Shown here: positions 60,306 through 64,000 of the stretch, piece by piece
Position numbering within the stretch: the first letter of the stretch is position 1
Layout: each line of letters starts with the position of its first letter
NCBI GenBank assembly: GCA_964513565.1
Contig: CAZENE010000006.1
Span: 34,490-98,489, forward strand
Reading direction: 5' to 3'
Length of the DNA: 64,000 bases
Source of the DNA: Delta-02 sp964513565
Lineage (GTDB): Bacteria > Desulfobacterota > Syntrophorhabdia > Syntrophorhabdales > Syntrophorhabdaceae
The notes under the pieces: model-generated
What the model was told of the DNA's origin: nothing
Database searches by the model: none
What the model saw: the letters and a program-made list of their open reading frames with translations, nothing else
Translations under genes and position numbers: made by a program

Positions 60306-61544
60306 CTAGACCTCATCATGGGCGATCAACTGGATGGCTACCCGTTCACCCATTTTTACTCTTGTTATATTTTCAGGAATTATTATGAGACAGTTTGCCT
60401 TGCTCATCGAACGCAGGACGGAAGATTTCTGGTTGCCTGTTGTCGATACATAGAATTCATTGTTCCTGATCCTGAAATGGCCCCTGAGCAAGTGCGTCTT
60501 GCCGGACTGCTTGGTAAAGTCCTCCTCGAGAAAGGCATTTACAATGGGTTTACTGATCCTGCGTGTACCCATGAGCCGAAGCAGGGCGGGCCTTACGAAC
60601 TGAATGAATGACGTTAATGTCGATACCGGATTGCCTGGAAGCCCGAAAACAAGCGTATTTTGCTTCTTTCCAAATGTACAGGGCCTCCCGGGCTTAACGC
60701 GGACCCATTCGAACTGTGTTTCGATATCGAGGTCGTCATATATGTCTTTGACGAAATCATACCTTCCCATAGATACACCACCCGTCGATATAACGACATC
60801 GGATTTCAACGCCTTCCGGAATATTTCACGCGTTTCCTGCCGGGCATCCCTGGCAATGCCGAGGTAATCCGGGATTGCACTGTATTTCTTTATTTCTGAA
60901 TAGAGGGTATATGCATTTACATTACGTATCCTGTCAATCTTCGCTTCATCGCCAGGCTCGGCGATTTCGTCGCCTGTCGATATGATCGAAACAGTTGGTT
61001 GCCTGTAGACCTTGACCGTCTTGTAATTAAGGGAAGCGAGAAGCCCTATGTCGGCAGAGGTTAATCGTTCCCCGCCTGAAAGCACCGTATCTCCTTTCCG
61101 TATGCTTTCCCCGGCGAAGCGGTAGTTATCAAACTTCCTCACCTCTCGGAGGATCCTGACATAACCGTCATCCTCCTGAGTGTCCTCGAACTGGATAACT
61201 GAATCCGCACCATCGGGTATGGGTGCTCCCGTCATGATCCGTACCGCCGTCCCCGGGATGACCCTCTTGCCTAAAAGAGACCCCCCCGCCTGAACCTCGC
61301 CAACGATCTTGAGTTTGACCGGATCATTACTTGTTGCCCCGCATGTGTCGCCTGAGACCACGGCATATCCGTCCATCGCAGAATCATCGAGGGGCGGCAG
61401 CATTATATTGGAAATAATGTCTTCATATAGAACTCGGTTTGATGCATCCATTATGGAGACACTCTCATAGCTCAGGGGATCTACGGAGCTTATGATTATA
61501 TCCATTGCTTCTTCGATCGATACTGTTGACTGTTTATTTTTCAT
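60306..61544 (-). CDS. moeA: Molybdopterin molybdenumtransferase MoeA
   Basis: A 412-residue MoeA. ATG at 61544 follows GGGTGG; a start nine codons earlier is less likely. Motifs: PLDDSAMDGYA, RIMTGAPIPDGADSVIQFED, STGDEI, STGGVSMGRYDFV and FGLPGNPVS. It inserts molybdate or tungstate into adenylated molybdopterin. Its place next to bamB, whose tungstopterin depends on this step, suggests a dedicated MoeA for tungsten; the family cannot be split by sequence here. Convergent with the radical SAM/SPASM gene, divergent from bamB. Confidence 0.95.
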   Translation of the reverse strand: MKNKQSTVSIEEAMDIIISSVDPLSYESVSIMDASNRVLYEDIISNIMLPPLDDSAMDGYAVVSGDTCGATSNDPVKLKIVGEVQAGGSLLGKRVIPGTAVRIMTGAPIPDGADSVIQFEDTQEDDGYVRILREVRKFDNYRFAGESIRKGDTVLSGGERLTSADIGLLASLNYKTVKVYRQPTVSIISTGDEIAEPGDEAKIDRIRNVNAYTLYSEIKKYSAIPDYLGIARDARQETREIFRKALKSDVVISTGGVSMGRYDFVKDIYDDLDIETQFEWVRVKPGRPCTFGKKQNTLVFGLPGNPVSTLTSFIQFVRPALLRLMGTRRISKPIVNAFLEEDFTKQSGKTHLLRGHFRIRNNEFYVSTTGNQKSSVLRSMSKANCLIIIPENITRVKMGERVAIQLIAHDEV

Positions 61545-61674
61545 ATGCGTCCACCCTGTAATAAATTTCACATATCATAGTTCAATATAGAGAACATGTC
61601 CAGAATAATAACTTCCCTTTTATACCGTGGTGTTCCTTATTGGTAAGCATTATAGTTTTTTAGTTAGAATTATC

Positions 61675-61709
61675 TTGACTCCGGAGTCGCTTGTGATACA
61701 ATACACAAG
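61675..61709 (+). promoter_or_regulatory. bamB promoter overlapped by two palindromic operator candidates
   Basis: TTGACT (61675-61680) and TACAAT (61697-61702) spaced by 16 bases. GACTCCGGAGTC (61677-61688) is a perfect 12-base palindrome over the -35 box, and CTTGTG-N8-CACAAG (61690-61709) spans the -10 box. Both positions would block RNA polymerase if bound by a repressor. Confidence 0.65.
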
Positions 61710-61757
61710 ATCTAAAATAGTAAAATCGACAGTATCAAGATATTCTAGGGGTGCAAA

Positions 61758-63746
61758 ATGAGATATGCAGAAACCGGATATAATTTAGAGATTGATCTCG
61801 CTACAGGAAACATCGAAAGGGTGGAGACTGACCCCAAAATGCTGGAGACGCATCTGGGGGGGCTCGGCACGAGCGTCAAGCTTCATTGGGACAGAGTAAC
61901 ACCTGAAACAAAGGCTTTCGATGACGAAAACATGCTTATTATCAGTTCCGGATTGCTCAATGGAACGCCGGCCTTTAGTGCGAACCGCACTGTTGTGACG
62001 TTCATGTCACCACAGTCGGATCTGCTGGCCTACCCGATGATGGGTGGCTTCTTCTCCGCGGAACTGAAATATGCCGGTTATGATAAAATCATACTCAACA
62101 ACAAATCGCCGAAATGGGTTTATCTCTGGATCCATAACGACAAGGTTGAACTCAGGGATGCAGGCCATCTTGTAGGCCGGGGGGCACTTGAAACTCAGGA
62201 CCTGATCCGTATGGAACTCAACCAGCCCAATGCGCAGGTAGCTGCCATTGGCATCGCGGGTGAAAACAGGTGCTTCACTGCCTCGATAGAGCAGGGTCGC
62301 TCGAGCTCATCGAGACTTGGCGGAGGGGCTGTCATGGGCGACAAGAAAATAAAAGCGGTAGCTGTAAGGGGGACAAAAGATCTGAACCTTTATAATGGTG
62401 AGGCCTTCATGCAGGAAATGAAGGATATGATGCAATACATCAATTTCCGCAATACAAATCCGATCCCTGACGTGATGACGATCCTGTCCGGTATTGGCTC
62501 GCCCCAGGAGATGGTCCATACGGATGAGAGCTGGCACACAGAAAACTTCATGTGGGGAAATGCGCGTACGCGCAGGCGCGGTTTCTGGGATGAGAAGATC
62601 GCCGAGGAATGGCCAAGAGTGCAGAAGGAAGGCATTAAACGGTTCATAAGCTGTTTCAATTGTCCCCAACATTGCGGGGCATTGATCTCGTACAAGGACA
62701 CGCCCCGGTACATGGCAAAATGCTTCGGAAAATTGACGTATGCCATGGCGGCTTATGTCGATAGCATGGATTTCGCCTGGAGAACCCTTCAGAAGGCAAC
62801 GGAGTTCGGCTTTGATTCGTTCTCAACCCCTCAGATCCTTGCCTTTGCGGTGGAACTTTACGAAGCCGGCATTCTGACAGACAAAGATTTCGCCGGTGGC
62901 GCCACGTATCCGGCATGTCCTTCCGACAAAGAAGGCCGGTTTCTATGGTTGCTCGACCGGGTGGCGCGGCGCGAGGGAATAGGAGAGGTCCTCGCAGATG
63001 GTGTCTACTATGCAGCGCGTGCTATCGGCAACGGAGCTGAAGCCTTCGACCATAACACCATAAAAAAACATGAGCAGTTGCCCCTGAAACTTGGCACGCT
63101 TGATCCATTGTATTACCTCATGTATTCAACCAATGAAAAAATAAGCATTACACAGATAGAAGGTAATTGGCCGCAGGGCGCGTTTGCGACCATGGAGCAG
63201 AGAGAGAATTTTGTAAAAGACTGGCCGCAACTCCCGGATCCGAGCTGGAAAGAGTGGCTCCTCGAATGGGAACCGCGTGGTGAGAAGGCCATACCGTTTT
63301 TCCCGACACCGGATATAAGCAGCGAGATCGTCGACTGGATGGAAATGCTGCACAATATCGACGATGCTTGCTGCGTGTGCGCGGGAATGTCATCCTTCTG
63401 CCTGAAACCTCCGTACCATATACATAATTATCCGAGAATAATAAGCGCTGCCACCGGCCTCGAGCTTGATGAAGGTGGACTTAAGAAAATAGTGAACAGG
63501 AACAGGAACCTCCATAGGGCCCTGAACAACACGCGCGGCATGACCAGGGCAGATGAGAAGCCGCCGGAAGACCACTGGAAGAGAAGATGGCCCGAACTTG
63601 AGGAAGATCTCCTGTCGACCTACTACAAGTTCAAAGGCTGGAATAATGACGGCATTCCGACGAGAGAGAGATTGCATGAACTCGATCTTGATTATGTAGC
63701 TGATGATCTCGAACAGAGGGGGATTTTGAAAAATGGCGAAAATTAA
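61758..63746 (+). CDS. bamB: Benzoyl-CoA reductase class II active-site subunit BamB (AOR family)
   Basis: A 662-residue tungstopterin enzyme of the aldehyde ferredoxin oxidoreductase family, almost the same length as Geobacter BamB. From memory it shares MRYAETGYNLEIDL, LGGLGT, SIEQGRSS, NPIPDVM, LSGIGSPQEM and PPEDHWKRR-WPELE with it. 4Fe-4S ligands are C299, C302 and C306 in CFNCPQHCG and probably C541 in CVCAGM. BamB reduces benzoyl-CoA to cyclohexadienoyl-CoA without ATP. bamC overlaps its 3' end by 14 bases. A regulated promoter lies upstream. In fermentative syntrophs the enzyme may work with bifurcated electrons. Confidence 0.96.
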   Translation: MRYAETGYNLEIDLATGNIERVETDPKMLETHLGGLGTSVKLHWDRVTPETKAFDDENMLIISSGLLNGTPAFSANRTVVTFMSPQSDLLAYPMMGGFFSAELKYAGYDKIILNNKSPKWVYLWIHNDKVELRDAGHLVGRGALETQDLIRMELNQPNAQVAAIGIAGENRCFTASIEQGRSSSSRLGGGAVMGDKKIKAVAVRGTKDLNLYNGEAFMQEMKDMMQYINFRNTNPIPDVMTILSGIGSPQEMVHTDESWHTENFMWGNARTRRRGFWDEKIAEEWPRVQKEGIKRFISCFNCPQHCGALISYKDTPRYMAKCFGKLTYAMAAYVDSMDFAWRTLQKATEFGFDSFSTPQILAFAVELYEAGILTDKDFAGGATYPACPSDKEGRFLWLLDRVARREGIGEVLADGVYYAARAIGNGAEAFDHNTIKKHEQLPLKLGTLDPLYYLMYSTNEKISITQIEGNWPQGAFATMEQRENFVKDWPQLPDPSWKEWLLEWEPRGEKAIPFFPTPDISSEIVDWMEMLHNIDDACCVCAGMSSFCLKPPYHIHNYPRIISAATGLELDEGGLKKIVNRNRNLHRALNNTRGMTRADEKPPEDHWKRRWPELEEDLLSTYYKFKGWNNDGIPTRERLHELDLDYVADDLEQRGILKNGEN

Positions 63747-64000
63747 AAAAATAATCAAGAAAATTAAAGTTGATGCGGATAAGTGCAACGGTTGCCGCGG
63801 ATGCGAGATAGTATGCTCGGCTTTTCATTCGATACCTCGGTATAATGGTATAAACCCGGCCCGGTCGCGTATCCAGGTGATACGCCATCCATTAAAAGAT
63901 ATATGGATGCCGGTTTTTGCCGGTGAGTATACCCCGGCCGAGTGTATGGGCCGCGACCAGTACATCATCGACGGCAAAGAGTACGACGAGTGCGGATTCT
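63733..64000 (+). CDS. bamC: Benzoyl-CoA reductase electron-transfer subunit BamC (3' end outside window)
   Basis: Starts at ATG 63733 inside the end of bamB and stays open to the right edge (89 codons). After a lysine-rich N-terminus it has VDADKCNGCRGCEIVCSAFH, a 4Fe-4S motif, then NPARSRIQVI, MPVFAGEYTPAECMGRDQY and GKEYDECGF, which match the BamC pattern. BamC carries several Fe-S clusters and passes electrons between BamB and the BamDEF module. Further bam genes are expected to the right. Confidence 0.94.
   Translation, partial: MAKIKKIIKKIKVDADKCNGCRGCEIVCSAFHSIPRYNGINPARSRIQVIRHPLKDIWMPVFAGEYTPAECMGRDQYIIDGKEYDECGF

Noticed and set aside
1..64000. CRISPR arrays, insertion sequences, prophage or integrase genes
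   Set aside because: No regularly spaced repeats, transposase, integrase or phage structural genes were seen; the only mobile-type signal is the group II intron remnant.

Overview
The window (about half G+C) looks like the chromosome of a strictly anaerobic, aromatic-degrading deltaproteobacterium-type syntroph; I infer a Syntrophorhabdus-like organism. The strongest evidence is at the right edge: a BamB-type tungsten benzoyl-CoA reductase subunit followed by the start of its BamC electron-transfer partner. Also consistent are indolepyruvate:ferredoxin oxidoreductase (iorAB), a thiolase/crotonase/EtfBA acyl-CoA operon, a tandem flavin oxidoreductase plus ferredoxin, and many sensor and second-messenger proteins. 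The genus is inference; no 16S rRNA gene is present.

Layout. 1-2966: GH65 disaccharide phosphorylase (cut by the window edge) and a lactate permease. 3009-7650: a membrane-anchored class III cyclase with a CCHC zinc knuckle, a ribosome-rescue release factor, a frameshifted lipoprotein and a PflA-like radical SAM protein. 7718-11424: DUF4177-like protein, Hsp20, Nfu, response regulator/diguanylate cyclase and M20 peptidase, tightly packed. 11575-19427: iorAB, M16 peptidase, L-lactate dehydrogenase and an MscS channel. 19470-27912: a cluster of stress-type small proteins (PRC-barrel, DUF6496, ferritin-like, DUF1328, KGG-type, YgaP-like, hemerythrin, CsbD), a HAD phosphatase-P-loop ATPase fusion and a decayed short-chain dehydrogenase. 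28072-33361: a DegT aminotransferase and the thiolase-crt-etfBA operon with a recognisable promoter and terminator.

33479-46112: a 1402-residue PEP-synthase-like protein, a miniature group II intron lying directly behind the terminator of an atypical gap gene, tRNA-Arg(CCT), an SF1 helicase flanked by two inverted paralogous small genes, and a hybrid histidine kinase. 46355-55647: glycogen phosphorylase, an old-yellow-enzyme-type oxidoreductase with ferredoxin, exported and STAS-like proteins, and an APH-fold kinase. 55734-64000: a molybdenum-storage-protein-like kinase-fold protein, a TiaS-like protein, a porin, a frameshifted radical SAM/SPASM gene, moeA and the bamBC start.

How it fits together: aromatic rings would be reduced by the Bam complex. 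Its tungstopterin needs MoeA for metal insertion and could draw on a MoSto-like metal store. The resulting acyl-CoAs would be worked down by crotonase and thiolase, with EtfAB taking the electrons. IorAB, the lactate genes and glycogen/GH65 phosphorolysis add amino-acid and sugar routes. Three reading frames are broken (6457, 27073 and 59209), so either gene decay or base-level assembly error is present. Two perfect inverted-repeat elements sit exactly between convergent gene ends. No CRISPR array, insertion sequence or prophage was seen.
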